Notes: generated from the sequence alone by a model not told the origin. A stretch of DNA of 64,000 bases from Novosphingobium sediminis (GCF_007991615.1 NZ_BJYR01000006.1:1-64000); one strand, 5' to 3'. Positions 46,840 to 56,557 are shown, numbered from the stretch's first letter. Program-made: numbers and translations.

Positions 46840-48054
46840 ATGTCGATTGAAGTGAAAGTTCCGGTTCTGGGCGAGAGCGTCAGCGAGGCGACCGTCGGCC
46901 AGTGGCTCAAGCAACCGGGCGAGGCGGTGGCGCTCGACGAGCCCATCGCGAGCCTCGAGACCGACAAGGTGGCGGTGGAAGTGCCCTCGCCCGTCGCGGG
47001 GATCATGGGCGCACATGTGGCTGCCGAGGGTGACACCGTGGCGGTAGGCGCGCTGCTGGGCCTGATCGAGACGAGCGGCGTGGCGACTTCGCCTGCCCCG
47101 GCCCCGGCTGCTGCGGCTGCTCCGGCAGCGGCGGTTGCTGCGGATGATGCGGCGGCGCTTTCGCCGGCTGTGCGCCGTGCGGTGCTGGAGCATGGGATTG
47201 ACCCGGCAACGGTCAAGGGCACCGGCAAGGACGGGCGGCTGACCAAGGAAGACGTGCTGGCGGCAGCGGTGGCCAAGCAGGCCGCGCCGGCTCCGGTCGT
47301 GGCGGCGCCCGCCCCTGCCCCGGCTCCGGCCCCGGTCGTTACCGCTTCGGGCGGCCGCAACGAAGAGCGGGTCAAGATGACCCGCCTGCGCCAGACCATC
47401 GCCAAGCGGCTGAAGCAGGCGCAGGAAACCGCCGCGATGCTCACCACGTTCAACGACGTGGACATGAGCGCGGTGATGGAAGCGCGCGCCAAGTACAAGG
47501 ACGTGTTCGAGAAGAAGCACGGCGTGAAGCTGGGCTTGATGAGCTTCTTCGCGAAGGCATCGGTGCTGGCGCTGAAGGACATTCCCTCGGTCAACGCGCA
47601 GATGCAGGGCGATGAGATCGTCTATTTCGATTACGTCGATATCTCGGTCGCGGTTTCGGCGCCGAACGGCCTTGTCGTGCCGGTGGTGCGCGATGTCGAC
47701 AAGATGAGCTTTGCGGCCATCGAGAAGGCCATCGCCGACTACGGCAAGAAGGCGCGCGACGGCACGCTGACCATGGCCGACATGGCGGGCGGCACCTTCA
47801 CGATCTCGAACGGCGGCGTGTTTGGCGGGCTGATGTCCACCCCGATCATCAATCCGCCGCAGTCTGCCGTGCTTGGCTTGCACCGCATCGAGGACCGGCC
47901 GGTCGTCCGCGACGGGCAGATCGTGGTGCGTCCGATGATGTATATCGCGCTTTCGTACGACCATCGGATCATCGATGGCCGTGAGGCGGTGACGGCGCTG
48001 AAGACGATCAAGGAAGCGATCGAGGATCCGACGCGGCTGCTGATCGATATGTGA
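46840..48054 (+). CDS. sucB: 2-oxoglutarate dehydrogenase E2 (succinyltransferase)
   Basis: This 404-residue dihydrolipoamide succinyltransferase has one lipoyl domain with Lys43 in ETDKVAVEV, an Ala/Pro linker, the peripheral-subunit-binding domain ([22 protein letters not shown]), a second Pro/Ala linker, and the acyltransferase core with the catalytic SYDHRIIDG His near the end. The ATG at 46840 gives the usual [13 protein letters not shown]; a GTG at 46825 is less likely. It follows sucA by 26 bases. Confidence 0.97.
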   Translation: MSIEVKVPVLGESVSEATVGQWLKQPGEAVALDEPIASLETDKVAVEVPSPVAGIMGAHVAAEGDTVAVGALLGLIETSGVATSPAPAPAAAAAPAAAVAADDAAALSPAVRRAVLEHGIDPATVKGTGKDGRLTKEDVLAAAVAKQAAPAPVVAAPAPAPAPAPVVTASGGRNEERVKMTRLRQTIAKRLKQAQETAAMLTTFNDVDMSAVMEARAKYKDVFEKKHGVKLGLMSFFAKASVLALKDIPSVNAQMQGDEIVYFDYVDISVAVSAPNGLVVPVVRDVDKMSFAAIEKAIADYGKKARDGTLTMADMAGGTFTISNGGVFGGLMSTPIINPPQSAVLGLHRIEDRPVVRDGQIVVRPMMYIALSYDHRIIDGREAVTALKTIKEAIEDPTRLLIDM

Positions 48055-48077
48055 TGGGGCGGGCGCTGCGCCTGCAT

Positions 48078-48174
48078 CCTTCGACAGGCTCAGGATGAGC
48101 GGATGTTGTGGGGAGGCCGGGCAGTTCCTACCTGCCGAATGAACTTACGCCGCTCATGCTGAGCTTGTCGAAGC
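48078..48174. repeat. Inverted pair of family B repeats between sucB and lpd
   Basis: CCTTCGACAGGCTCAGGATG-type (48078-48102) and its reverse complement CATGCTGAGCTTGTCGAAG-type (48151-48174) flank about 48 bases. The pair can form a large hairpin in the sucB-lpd intergenic RNA and may change lpd expression relative to sucAB. Confidence 0.8.
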
Positions 48175-48198
48175 ATGGATGCGCAACGGAGGCCGACC

Positions 48199-49599
48199 AT
48201 GGCTGAATACGACTACGACGTCCTCATCATCGGTGCTGGCCCGGGCGGCTATGTTGCGGCGATCCGGGCGGCACAGCTGGGGCTGAAGGTGGCGTGCGCC
48301 GAGAGCCGCGCGACGCTGGGCGGCACGTGCCTCAACGTGGGGTGCATTCCTTCCAAGGCCTTGTTGCATGGATCGGAAAAGTTTGCCGAGGCGGTCGACG
48401 GCACGTTTGCGAAGTATGGCATCAAGACCGGGCCGGTGACGCTCGATCTGGGCGCGATGCAGCAGCAGAAGCTGGATTCGGTAAAGCAGCTGACGGGCGG
48501 GATCGAGTTCCTGTTCAAGAAGAACAAGGTGACCTGGCTGAAGGGCTACGCCTCATTCGTGGATGCGCACACCGTTTCGGTGAACGGCGAGACCGTGACC
48601 GCGCGGGATGTGGTGATCGCGACGGGTTCGAGCGTGACGCCGCTGCCGGGGGTTGCGGTCGACAACGACGAAGGGATCATCGTGGATTCGACCGGCGCGC
48701 TGGCGCTGGACCGCGTGCCCGAGCATCTCGTGGTGATCGGCGGCGGCGTGATCGGGCTGGAGCTGGGCTCGGTGTGGCGGCGGCTCGGCGCTAAGGTGAC
48801 GGTTGTCGAATTCCTCGACCAGTTGCTGCCCGGCATGGACGGCGATGTGCGCAAGGAAGCCGCCAAGATCTTCAAGAAGCAGGGCATGGAGCTGAAGCTT
48901 TCCACCAAGGTCACGGGCGTGGCGGTGGACGGCCAGACGGCGACGCTGACGCTGGAGCCTTCGGCTGGCGGGGCTGTGGAGACGTTGACGGCGGACTGCG
49001 TGCTGGTGGCTATCGGGCGGCGGCCGAATGTGAGCGGGCTGGGGCTCGAGAAGATCGGGCTGGAGCTCAACAAGCGCGGGCAGATCGAGACGGACCATGA
49101 TTTCCGCACTGCCGTTCCGGGCGTGTGGGCCATCGGCGACGTGATTCCGGGCCCGATGCTGGCGCACAAGGCGGAGGACGAAGGCGTCGCCGTGGCGGAG
49201 AACATCGCCGGGCAGACGGGCATCGTGAACCACAATGTGATCCCCGGCGTGGTCTATACGTTCCCCGAGATCGCGGGCGTGGGGCTGACCGAGGAAGCGG
49301 CGAAGGAAGCAGGCGAGATCAAGGTTTCCAAGTTCCCGATGCTGGCAAACAGCCGCGCCAAGACCAACCATGAGCCGGACGGCTTCGTGAAGGTGATCGC
49401 GGACGCCAAGACCGAGCGCGTGCTCGGCGTGTGGTGCATCGCTTCGGTCGCGGGTTCGATGATTGCCGAAGCCGCGCTGGCGATGGAGTTTGGCGCGACG
49501 GCGGAAGACATCGCCTATACCTGCCATGCGCACCCGACCCATGCCGAGGCGCTGAAGGAAGCGGCGATGGGGATTGGCGGGAAGCCGATCCATATCTGA
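48199..49599 (+). CDS. lpd: Dihydrolipoyl dehydrogenase (E3)
   Basis: This 466-residue flavoprotein has the FAD-binding GAGPGGYVAA (12-21), redox pair Cys44/Cys49 in GGTCLNVGCIPSK, the NAD-binding GGGVIGLELGSVWRRLG, the GDVIPGPMLAHKAEDEG segment and the C-terminal active-site HAHPTHAE. It reoxidises lipoamide for 2-oxoglutarate dehydrogenase and perhaps other complexes. The ATG at 48199 has GGAGG nine bases upstream; an in-frame ATG at 48175 sits inside the repeat and is rejected. Confidence 0.97.
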   Translation: MAEYDYDVLIIGAGPGGYVAAIRAAQLGLKVACAESRATLGGTCLNVGCIPSKALLHGSEKFAEAVDGTFAKYGIKTGPVTLDLGAMQQQKLDSVKQLTGGIEFLFKKNKVTWLKGYASFVDAHTVSVNGETVTARDVVIATGSSVTPLPGVAVDNDEGIIVDSTGALALDRVPEHLVVIGGGVIGLELGSVWRRLGAKVTVVEFLDQLLPGMDGDVRKEAAKIFKKQGMELKLSTKVTGVAVDGQTATLTLEPSAGGAVETLTADCVLVAIGRRPNVSGLGLEKIGLELNKRGQIETDHDFRTAVPGVWAIGDVIPGPMLAHKAEDEGVAVAENIAGQTGIVNHNVIPGVVYTFPEIAGVGLTEEAAKEAGEIKVSKFPMLANSRAKTNHEPDGFVKVIADAKTERVLGVWCIASVAGSMIAEAALAMEFGATAEDIAYTCHAHPTHAEALKEAAMGIGGKPIHI

Positions 49600-49629
49600 G
49601 CGGGGGCTACGGGGTTTCCCGCCCTCTTT

Positions 49630-49715
49630 CGTCACCTGCGAGCGTAGCGAAGCAGTCCAGAGCGTTTGCGCATGACGCTCTGGATTGCTTCGTCGCTGCA
49701 CTCCTCGCAATGACG
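49630..49715. repeat. Family E palindromic repeat after lpd
   Basis: A long imperfect hairpin: TCCAGAGCG (49656-49664) and CGCTCTGGA (49676-49684) in the centre, with GCGAGCGTAGCGAAGCA-like outer sequence pairing to TTGCTTCGTCGC and CGTCA/TGACG at the ends. It occupies the gap between two convergent genes and could end both transcripts. Confidence 0.7.
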
Positions 49716-49737
49716 AGGGGTTTGGTGTGGGCTGCGG

Positions 49738-51945
49738 CTACGCCCGCTTGCGGACTTCGACTTCGAGGAACTGCGGCGCGCTGCTGCTGACCATGCGGGC
49801 GGCGGTGGCGAGCGCGTAGGGGCTGGCGCGGTAGCGGGTGACGAGGCCGCCGGCGCCATCGCTGACGAGCGGGGTTTCGAATTCCACGCCGATGGTCGCA
49901 TCTTCCGAGCGTGAGACGGTGACGACCGCGAGCTGGCCCGCGCCGAGATCAAGCACGAGGCTGGTGCCGACCGGAACGCCGACAAGCCCCTCGATCCCCG
50001 CGCCCGTGGCCGAGAGATTGCGCAGCAGCGCTTCGTAGCGGTGGTCTTCGTGGATGACGCCGATGCGGCGATAGACCGAGCGGCGGTCGGGCCGGTGGCG
50101 CTTGGGACCGTCAGGCGGAATATACAATTCACCCGCGGCCATGCGTTCGAGCAGGGCGGCCTGTTCGAGCGGATGGGAATAGAGGTAGCCCTGAATCAGC
50201 CGCGCGCCCTTGGCGCAGACGACATCGCGCTGGTCGAACGCCTCGACGCCCTCAACCGTGGTTTCCATGCCGAGCGCATCGGCAAGGCCGATGATCGCGG
50301 CGATGATCTTGGCGCTGTTCTGATCGCTGAGGGTGCAGCTTTCGACGAAGCTGCGATCGACCTTGAGCTTGTCGAACGGGGCGGCGCGCAGATAGCTGAG
50401 TGACGAATAGCCGGTGCCGAAATCATCGAGCGCGAGGCGGACACCCAGCAGTTTCAGGGCCTTGAAGGCGGCGTCGGTTGTCTCGCCATCGCCCATGAAC
50501 ACGGATTCGGTGAGTTCAAGTTCGAGCCGTTCGGGATCAAGACCGTTCGCATCGAGGACATCGGAAACGATGCCGGGAAAATCGGGATGCGCGAACTGCA
50601 CCGCCGAGACGTTGACCGCGATGCGCAAGGGGTGCGGCCATGCTGCAGCATCGCGCGCGGCCTGGCGCAGCGCCCAGGCGCCGAGCTGGAGGATCATGCC
50701 GGTATCTTCGGCAACGGGGATGAACACCGATGGCGGGATCGCGCCGCGCTGCGGATGCTCCCACCGCATCAGCGCTTCGAAGCCGACGACGGCGTGGTCA
50801 TCGGTGCGCACGACGGGCTGGTAGACCATCGAAAGCTGCGGGGCATCCCAGCTGTCGTCCGTCCCATCGACCGAGGCGATGGCATCGCGCAGCGCGTCTT
50901 CGAGCAGGCGGCGCTCTTCCTTCTCGTCCTTCAGATCGGACGAGTAGAAGCGGAACTGGCCGCGCCCGCCGTGCTTGGCGGCATAGAGCGCAAGGTCTGC
51001 GGCGCGGACGATATCCTCGCGCTCTGTGCCATCGAACGGGGCGATGGCCATGCCGATCGAGACGCCGATGACGACGTGGTTGTCGTCGATCTGGTAGGGC
51101 TGCGAGATGAGGCCGATGATCTTGTCGGCCAGTTCGCCAAGTTTGCCGCGATCTTCCTGATCGGCGAGCAGGATCTGGAATTCATCGCCGCCCAGACGGC
51201 CGATCTCGCCCGCCGTGCCGACGACTCGGGTGAGGCGCTGGGCAACCTGGCGGAGCAGCTCGTCACCGGCGGGGTGGCCGAGCGTATCGTTGACCTGCTT
51301 GAATCGATCGAGATCGAGCATCATCAGCGTGGCCGGGCGCATGGTGCCCTTGAACGCGGCGAGCATCGAATCGAAGCGGCGGGAGATGCGGTGGCGATTG
51401 GCGAGGCCGGTGAGCGAATCGAATTCGGCGAGGCGCGAATCCTCGATGCGGCGTTCGTATTCCTGCGTGATATCGCGCGCGCTGCCGCGATAGCCATGGA
51501 AGGCGCCCTCACTCCCGGGCTTTGCCACATCGATCTTGGGCTGGCCGGAAAGCGCCCACCACGCCGGGCGCGCACCGGGCGCGCAGCGCGCGGGAACGAG
51601 CCGGACGGTCACGTCGCTGAGGCGCGAGTGCGCACCGAAGAGGAACTGCAGCGGCCGGTCGGACCGTTCGCCCGGGTTCTCCGGATCGGTTTCGAACAGG
51701 CTGGTAAAGGGTTCGCCGATCAGGGTTTCAGCGGAAAGGCCGAAGCGTTCGCAGGCTGCGGGGGAGATGTAGCTGAGGCAGCCAGCGGCGTCGGTCGCCC
51801 AGAACCAGCCGGAATGACCGCGCTCGATATCCTCGAAAACCGCCATCCGGACCTGGGCGCGCTGCGCCGCTTCGTCGCTCGGGGGCGGCGCTTGTGACGG
51901 CTTTGTACCGTGCCAGGTCTTGAGCAGATTCTTCACTGGGCGCAC
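49738..51945 (-). CDS. PAS-GGDEF-EAL-PilZ cyclic-di-GMP protein
   Basis: This 735-residue protein has four modules: PAS (about 35-165), GGDEF (about 170-340) with an intact GGDEF active site in RLGGDEFQILLA, EAL (about 370-620) with intact FEALMRW, NVSAVQF, ELTESVF, LDDFGTGYSSL and EGVE, and a C-terminal PilZ domain (about 640-735; RRSVYRRIG, NLSATGAGIEG). It could both make and break cyclic-di-GMP and also bind it through PilZ. No membrane segment, so the PAS domain senses an internal cue. The start is a GTG with a weak ribosome site. Confidence 0.92.
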   Translation of the reverse strand: MRPVKNLLKTWHGTKPSQAPPPSDEAAQRAQVRMAVFEDIERGHSGWFWATDAAGCLSYISPAACERFGLSAETLIGEPFTSLFETDPENPGERSDRPLQFLFGAHSRLSDVTVRLVPARCAPGARPAWWALSGQPKIDVAKPGSEGAFHGYRGSARDITQEYERRIEDSRLAEFDSLTGLANRHRISRRFDSMLAAFKGTMRPATLMMLDLDRFKQVNDTLGHPAGDELLRQVAQRLTRVVGTAGEIGRLGGDEFQILLADQEDRGKLGELADKIIGLISQPYQIDDNHVVIGVSIGMAIAPFDGTEREDIVRAADLALYAAKHGGRGQFRFYSSDLKDEKEERRLLEDALRDAIASVDGTDDSWDAPQLSMVYQPVVRTDDHAVVGFEALMRWEHPQRGAIPPSVFIPVAEDTGMILQLGAWALRQAARDAAAWPHPLRIAVNVSAVQFAHPDFPGIVSDVLDANGLDPERLELELTESVFMGDGETTDAAFKALKLLGVRLALDDFGTGYSSLSYLRAAPFDKLKVDRSFVESCTLSDQNSAKIIAAIIGLADALGMETTVEGVEAFDQRDVVCAKGARLIQGYLYSHPLEQAALLERMAAGELYIPPDGPKRHRPDRRSVYRRIGVIHEDHRYEALLRNLSATGAGIEGLVGVPVGTSLVLDLGAGQLAVVTVSRSEDATIGVEFETPLVSDGAGGLVTRYRASPYALATAARMVSSSAPQFLEVEVRKRA

Positions 51946-52028
51946 AGAGCCTGTTGGAGAAAAGGACCGGTTCCGGACTCATCCTAAGCAGGGGTTGGTT
52001 ACTTTCGTCCTAAGTGGAGCGTTAAACC

Positions 52029-52715
52029 GTGCATTCTATTCTTGCCCTCTCCCTGCCCGTGACAGCGCGCCTGCCAGCATCGGATGTGTTCGCGCTGATT
52101 GCGGCGTTGGACCCGGCGGGCATCGCGATAACGGCGTTGAGCGGGGCGCTGCTCGCGGCACGGATGCGGCAGACGTTCGTGACGATGGCGTTCTTTGCGG
52201 TGGTGACGGGCGTGGGCGGCGGCACGGTGCGCGACCTGCTGATCGGGGCGCCGGTGTTCTGGGTGCACAACGCGTGGACGGCGCCGGTGTGCCTTGGCGT
52301 GGCGCTGATGGTGTGGTTCAGCCCGGCGCGCTGGTGGCAGGGCGAAAGCACGCGCATGATCGAGTGGGCGGACGCGGCGGGTCTTGGCGCCTACGCCGTG
52401 CTGGGCACGGCCAAGGCGCTGGCGCTGGGCGTGGCGCCGGTTCCGGCGGCGATGATGGGCGTGATCACCGGCTGCGTGGGCGGGGTGATCCGCGACGTGA
52501 TCGCCGGGCGGCCCTCGATCATCATGCGGCCCGAACTTTACGTGACGCCCGCTGCGCTCACCTCGGCAATCTGCGCGGGTGGACATATGGCTGGGCTGGA
52601 CAAGATGATCGTATGGCCACTGGCGGCGCTGGCGGGCTTTGGCCTGCGCGGCGCGGCGATTCATTGGCAACTGGGACTGCCCGCCTATGGGCCGAAGGGA
52701 AACGGGGAGAAGTGA
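52029..52715 (+). CDS. TRIC-type channel (UPF0126/YicG family)
   Basis: This 228-residue membrane protein has seven helices made of two three-helix repeats carrying GGGTVRDLLIG and GGVIRDVIAG, the family hallmarks. Bacterial members resemble eukaryotic TRIC K+ channels; some are linked to glycine or other solute permeation. The GTG start at 52029 has GTGGAG upstream. It overlaps the DUF2147 gene by four bases. Two TCCTAAG direct repeats (51982-51988 and 52008-52014) lie in the divergent promoter region. Confidence 0.85.
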   Translation: MHSILALSLPVTARLPASDVFALIAALDPAGIAITALSGALLAARMRQTFVTMAFFAVVTGVGGGTVRDLLIGAPVFWVHNAWTAPVCLGVALMVWFSPARWWQGESTRMIEWADAAGLGAYAVLGTAKALALGVAPVPAAMMGVITGCVGGVIRDVIAGRPSIIMRPELYVTPAALTSAICAGGHMAGLDKMIVWPLAALAGFGLRGAAIHWQLGLPAYGPKGNGEK

Positions 52716-53140
52716 CGGTGCGCAAGGTTTGGATGGCCGGAGCGGCGCTGCTGATGGCAGCGGGTGCAGGCGGCGCGGCAGAGCAGGCGAGCCCCTATGG
52801 CACTTGGCGCACGCCCGAGCGCGGCGGGCTGGTCGAGGTTTCGCAGTGCGATGGCGGGCTGTGCGGCAAGATCCTTGGCGGCGCACCGGGGGCGGCTCCG
52901 GAAGACCGGCTCGACCGCAACAACAAGAACCCGGCGCTGCGCGGGCGGCCCTTGCTGGGGATGTATATCTTTCGCGGGCTGAAACCGGCGGGCGGCAGCT
53001 GGAAGGGTTCGATCTACAACCCGAACGATGGCGGGACTTATTCAGCGACGGTTTCGCTGAAGGCGCCCGGCACGCTGGAAGTGAAGGGCTGCGTGGTTTG
53101 GCCGCTGTGCAAGACGCAGGTTTGGGCGAAGGTGAAGTAG
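52712..53140 (+). CDS. DUF2147-family secreted protein
   Basis: This 142-residue protein starts with GTG (GGGGAGA upstream) and has a signal peptide (KVWMAGAALLMAAGAGGAA), then a DUF2147 domain: YGTWRTPERGGLVEVSQC, CGKILGG, RNNKNPALRGRPLLGMYIF, GGSWKGSIYNPNDGGTYSA, GCVVWPLCKTQVW. The family forms small beta-rich periplasmic proteins of unknown role. It is translationally coupled to the TRIC-type channel gene. Confidence 0.85.
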   Translation: MTVRKVWMAGAALLMAAGAGGAAEQASPYGTWRTPERGGLVEVSQCDGGLCGKILGGAPGAAPEDRLDRNNKNPALRGRPLLGMYIFRGLKPAGGSWKGSIYNPNDGGTYSATVSLKAPGTLEVKGCVVWPLCKTQVWAKVK

Positions 53141-53149
53141 AAGGAAGGG

Positions 53150-53182
53150 CCCACCCCCGGCCCCTCCCGCATGCGGGAGGGG
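53150..53182. repeat. Family A repeat
   Basis: CCCACCCCCGGCCCCTCCC then GCATGC then GGGAGGGG, located in the short gap between two convergent genes, where it can act as a transcript end. Confidence 0.8.
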
Positions 53183-53203
53183 GGAAGAAGCTGGCTCCGT
53201 CCG

Positions 53204-54202
53204 TTACTCCATCGTCACGACGACTTTGCCCACGGCCTTGCGGTCTGCCAGCATGGCGATGGCTTCGCCGCCGCGCTCCAAGGGGAAGCGGGCGGAGACG
53301 CGGGGGTTGATCTTGCCCGCCTTGAGGAGGTCGAACAGTTCCGCCACATGCTCGGCGTTCTTCTGCGGTTCGCGCGCGGTGAAGGCGCCCCAGAACACAC
53401 CGCAGACATCGCAGGACTTGAGCAGCGTGAGGTTGAGCGGGAGGCGCGCGATGCCGGCGGGGAAGCCGACGACGAGGAAGCGGCCTTCCCACGCGATGGC
53501 GCGCAGGGCGGGTTCGGAATAATCGCCGCCGACGATATCGTAGACGATGTCCGCGCCGTTGGGGCCGCAGGCGGCCTTGAACGCGTCGGCGAGGGCCTTG
53601 CTGGCATCCTTGTCGAAGGGCGGGCGGCCGTAGATCACGACATCGTCCGCACCGGCTTCGCGCGCGGCGGCGGCCTTTTTCTCGCTGGAGACGGCGGCGA
53701 TGACGCGGTTGCCATAGGCCTTGCCGAGCTCGATGGCGGAAATGCCGACGCCGCCGGCGGCGCCGAGGACGAGCATGGTTTCGCCAGCCTTGATCCGGCC
53801 GCGATCCTTGAGGCCGTGGATCGTGGTGCCGTAGGTCATCAGGAGCGAGGCGCCGGTTTCGAACGAGACGCCTTCGGGCAGCGGGAACATGCGGCCCTGA
53901 TCGAGCACGACCTTTTCGGCAAGGCCGCCGTTGCCGCACATGCCGATCACGCGGTCACCCACCTTCCACTGGGTGACGCCCTCCCCCACGCTTTCGATGA
54001 CGCCGGAGAGTTCACCGCCGGGCGCATAAGGGCGCTGCGGCTTGAACTGGTACATATCGCGGATCATCAGCGTATCGGGGAAGTTGATCGCGCAGGCCTT
54101 GACCGCGACGACGACCTGACCGGGGCCGGCGACGGGCGCGTCGATCTCGTCGAGGGTCAGGGTTTCGGGGCCGCCGACGGCGTGGGTGCGCAGGGTTTTC
54201 AT
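53204..54202 (-). CDS. NADPH:quinone oxidoreductase-like MDR enzyme
   Basis: This 332-residue zinc-independent medium-chain dehydrogenase/reductase of the quinone oxidoreductase group has an N-terminal GroES-like domain (INFPDTLMIRDMYQFKP, APGGELSGVIESVG) and a Rossmann domain (LGAAGGVGISAIELGKAYG). The catalytic zinc Cys/His residues of alcohol dehydrogenases are absent. The start at 54202 has GGAGAGA upstream. Likely reduces quinones or activated alkenes with NADPH; substrate unknown. Confidence 0.88.
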   Translation of the reverse strand: MKTLRTHAVGGPETLTLDEIDAPVAGPGQVVVAVKACAINFPDTLMIRDMYQFKPQRPYAPGGELSGVIESVGEGVTQWKVGDRVIGMCGNGGLAEKVVLDQGRMFPLPEGVSFETGASLLMTYGTTIHGLKDRGRIKAGETMLVLGAAGGVGISAIELGKAYGNRVIAAVSSEKKAAAAREAGADDVVIYGRPPFDKDASKALADAFKAACGPNGADIVYDIVGGDYSEPALRAIAWEGRFLVVGFPAGIARLPLNLTLLKSCDVCGVFWGAFTAREPQKNAEHVAELFDLLKAGKINPRVSARFPLERGGEAIAMLADRKAVGKVVVTME

Positions 54203-54278
54203 TGATCTCTCCGGTGCTTTGGTTGGCACCTTTGAGCCATGTTTTGGCGGGCTTGGGAAGCCCTATTTAAGCGCGTGG

Positions 54279-54869
54279 TTAAGCCGGGTGGACAAGGAAC
54301 GGGCGTTCCGCGCTGGCCTTGGCTTCGTAGGCGCTGATCGCATCGCCGCGGGCCATGGTGAGACCAACCTCGTCGAGGCCGTTCAGCAGGCAGTGCTTGC
54401 GGAAGGCGTCGATCTCGAACGTGAAGCGGTCCTGGAACGGGGTCGTCACGGTCTGGGCTTCGAGATCGATATGGACAGGCTCTGTGGCCGCGACTTCCAT
54501 CAGGCGGTCGATCGCTTCCTGCGGGAGGACCACGGTGATGATGCCGTTCTTGAAGGCGTTGCCCGAGAAGATATCCGAGAACGAGGGCGCGATGACGGCC
54601 TTGATGCCGAGATCAAGCAGCGCCCACGCAGCGTGTTCACGGCTGGAGCCGCAGCCGAAGTTGTCACCCGCAATCAGGATCGGCGAGCCCTTGAACTCGG
54701 CGCTGTCGAAGATGTTGTCCGGATCCTTGCGCAGCGCCTCGAACGCGCCGCGACCGAGGCCCTCGCGGCTGATCGTCTTCAGCCAGGCGGCAGGGATGAT
54801 GACGTCGGTATCGACGTTCTTGCGGCCGAACGGAATGGCGCGGCCATCGATGGTGCTGACAGGTTCCAT
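54279..54869 (-). CDS. leuD: 3-isopropylmalate dehydratase small subunit
   Basis: This 196-residue protein is the swivelling domain of isopropylmalate isomerase (leucine synthesis). Motifs are [10 protein letters not shown] near the N-terminus and [17 protein letters not shown], which carries the substrate-binding loop. The ATG at 54869 is the family start; the longer open frame upstream is not conserved. leuC is more than 1.6 kb upstream in the same direction, separated by a small gene and an OmpA-family gene, an unusual spacing for two subunits of one enzyme. Confidence 0.95.
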   Translation of the reverse strand: MEPVSTIDGRAIPFGRKNVDTDVIIPAAWLKTISREGLGRGAFEALRKDPDNIFDSAEFKGSPILIAGDNFGCGSSREHAAWALLDLGIKAVIAPSFSDIFSGNAFKNGIITVVLPQEAIDRLMEVAATEPVHIDLEAQTVTTPFQDRFTFEIDAFRKHCLLNGLDEVGLTMARGDAISAYEAKASAERPFLVHPA

Positions 54870-54933
54870 GGCCTGCGCCTTAGCCTCTGGAATGCGGGAG
54901 ATGCAAGGGCGCGCTTGCCGCCCTGCCCTGCCC

Positions 54934-55110
54934 TTAATCGGTATCGATCGGATCAACGGGAGGCTTGGGCTTGGCCTTTTCCGCGCGTTCCTTGCGGCGC
55001 GAGGAATAGAGGAGAGCCGCCGCGAGCGCGGCAGAGCCGATCGCGGCACCGGCGATGGCCGCAGGGCCGGTCCAGCTGTTGGTGCTTTCCTTATCGGTCT
55101 TCTTGGTCAC
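54934..55110 (-). CDS. Small single-helix membrane protein, 58 residues
   Basis: A short gene with a GTG start and a perfect AAGGAG seven bases upstream. The product has a polar N-terminus ([13 protein letters not shown]), one hydrophobic stretch ([19 protein letters not shown], about 18-35), then a basic patch ([15 protein letters not shown]) and an acidic end. Inside-positive charge suggests the C-terminus is cytoplasmic. It lies between ompA-like and leuD, same strand. No known family, but the ribosome site and codon pattern support it. Confidence 0.7.
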   Translation of the reverse strand: MTKKTDKESTNSWTGPAAIAGAAIGSAALAAALLYSSRRKERAEKAKPKPPVDPIDTD

Positions 55111-55209
55111 AGGTGTGCTCCTTGATCCCGCCTGCCTTTGAAGTGGCCTCGGTCAATCGCGATTGCAAGCGGGCGGAGGGGGCTATCCGCAGGTGTGTGT
55201 GCGGAGGAA

Positions 55210-55262
55210 ACCCACCCCCAGGAGGGGAGAAACGTGGCCCCCTCCCGCACGCGGAAGGGGGC
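55210..55262. repeat. Degenerate family A repeat
   Basis: The flank CCCACCCCC at 55211 and a CCCCCTCCCGC...GCGGAAGGGGG arm pair near 55239-55261, interrupted by extra bases. It follows the stop of the OmpA-family gene on its downstream side. Confidence 0.5.
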
Positions 55263-55272
55263 CACGTTCAGA

Positions 55273-56223
55273 TCACATCCCGTCGACGGCCTTGCTGACC
55301 ATCACGTTGACGGCAACGCGGCGGTTCTGCGCGCGGCCTTCGGGCGTGGAATTGTCAGCCAGCGGGTTGGCGGTGGCCATGCCACTGGGGGTGAGCATCT
55401 TGTAAGGCTTCCAGCCGCAGGCCTGCTGCAGGTAGTTCACCACGCGGGTGGCGCGCTGATCGCTGAGGCGCTGGTTGAGATCCTCATTGCCCTTGGAATC
55501 GGCATAACCGACGACGAGCAGCACCGCGTTCTTGATGCCTTGCGCCTGCGTGGCCGTGGCGCAGAGATCGGCCTTGCCCTGCGGGGTGAGCTGCGTCTTG
55601 CCCGAGGCGAAGTTCACGTTGGTGGTGCTCTTGATGTTGTAATCGTCGATATCGCCGAAGCGGGTGCGCAGCGCCTCGGTCATCTGGCGGACTTCGGCGG
55701 TGGCAGCGGACTGCTCCTCGAAGCCCTGCTTGGTGCCGGTGCGGATCATGTTGGCGATCTTGAGATCCTTGTCCTTGAACTGGATATCGGCCGCCATCAG
55801 CGCATCGCCGGATTGCAGGGTGTGGACCGTGACCGGCAGACCATTGAGCAGCGAGTTCGCCGCAAGCTGCTGGCGGCTCATGCCGAACAGGCCCTTGCTC
55901 GAGCGGATCTTGGTGAGATCGTTGACGTTGACGATGGTCTTGGTGCCATCGTCAGCGGTGACTTCCATCCGATCGGCGCTGCGGCGCGAGATCACACCCT
56001 TGATGTCCGGCCCCTTGGGGAGCGACGCGGGATCGCCGGCAGTGGGGGCGACGGTGGTGCTGATTTCGCTGCTGGCGGCGGGTTGGGCCTGGGTCTGGGG
56101 CTGGGTCTGGCTCTGATCGACCGGCGGGAGTTCCTGCGCCAGCGCCGAGAGACCCATTGGCATCGAAGCGACCAGCGCTGTCGCGAGGATCAGGCCGGTC
56201 TTTCCGGGATTGAGGGCACGCAT
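55273..56223 (-). CDS. OmpA-family protein
   Basis: This 316-residue protein has a signal peptide (ILATALVASMPMGLSALAQ), a Pro/Gln/Ser linker, a small beta domain (IKGVISRRSADRMEVTADDG) and a C-terminal OmpA-like peptidoglycan-binding domain (about 195-310) with VVGYADSKGNEDLNQRLSDQRATRV and PEGRAQNRRVAV. It lacks an 8-strand OmpA barrel, so it is a periplasmic or peripheral protein rather than a porin. AAGGAG lies before the ATG. It interrupts the leuC-leuD region. Confidence 0.87.
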   Translation of the reverse strand: MRALNPGKTGLILATALVASMPMGLSALAQELPPVDQSQTQPQTQAQPAASSEISTTVAPTAGDPASLPKGPDIKGVISRRSADRMEVTADDGTKTIVNVNDLTKIRSSKGLFGMSRQQLAANSLLNGLPVTVHTLQSGDALMAADIQFKDKDLKIANMIRTGTKQGFEEQSAATAEVRQMTEALRTRFGDIDDYNIKSTTNVNFASGKTQLTPQGKADLCATATQAQGIKNAVLLVVGYADSKGNEDLNQRLSDQRATRVVNYLQQACGWKPYKMLTPSGMATANPLADNSTPEGRAQNRRVAVNVMVSKAVDGM

Positions 56224-56557
56224 CGGGTTACTCCTTCAAAAACTGTCATGACGCCGCGCGGGGCGCCGCGAGGGGAAGCCGACAGCTCCGCAGCAAGGTT
56301 TTGCGGCATGAAGATGAACGGCTTCGGGTTCTTCCCTGCTGCAGCAGGCTTTCTCCCACATGAACAGACAGGTTCAGACGGGGCGCGGCGAGGTTGCGCC
56401 GTGCGGGTGCTGCGGCAGGGCGTTGTGCGCGGGGGCAAACGCCTGAATCGGCGCGATTTGGCGCTGTCGACCAGCCGTGCACGGGGCAAGGCGGGACGAC
56501 ATCAGAACAGGACGAGGCGAGCAGTGAGCGCCGCGGGAGGTGGAGTCGGAGGGCGCC
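56224..56557 (-). other. Intergenic region between leuC and the OmpA gene; no gene
   Basis: No coding sequence was recognised in 334 bases. A perfect 14-bp palindrome CCTGCTGCAGCAGG (56335-56348) and a GC-rich inverted segment (about 56250-56275, CGCCGCGCGGGGCGCC) are the only structures. The region should contain the end of the leuC transcript and the promoter and leader of the OmpA-family gene. Confidence 0.5.

Noticed and set aside
48175..48198. Upstream ATG of lpd
   Set aside because: It lies in the family B repeat and lacks a ribosome-binding site; the ATG at 48199 follows GGAGG and starts the conserved protein.
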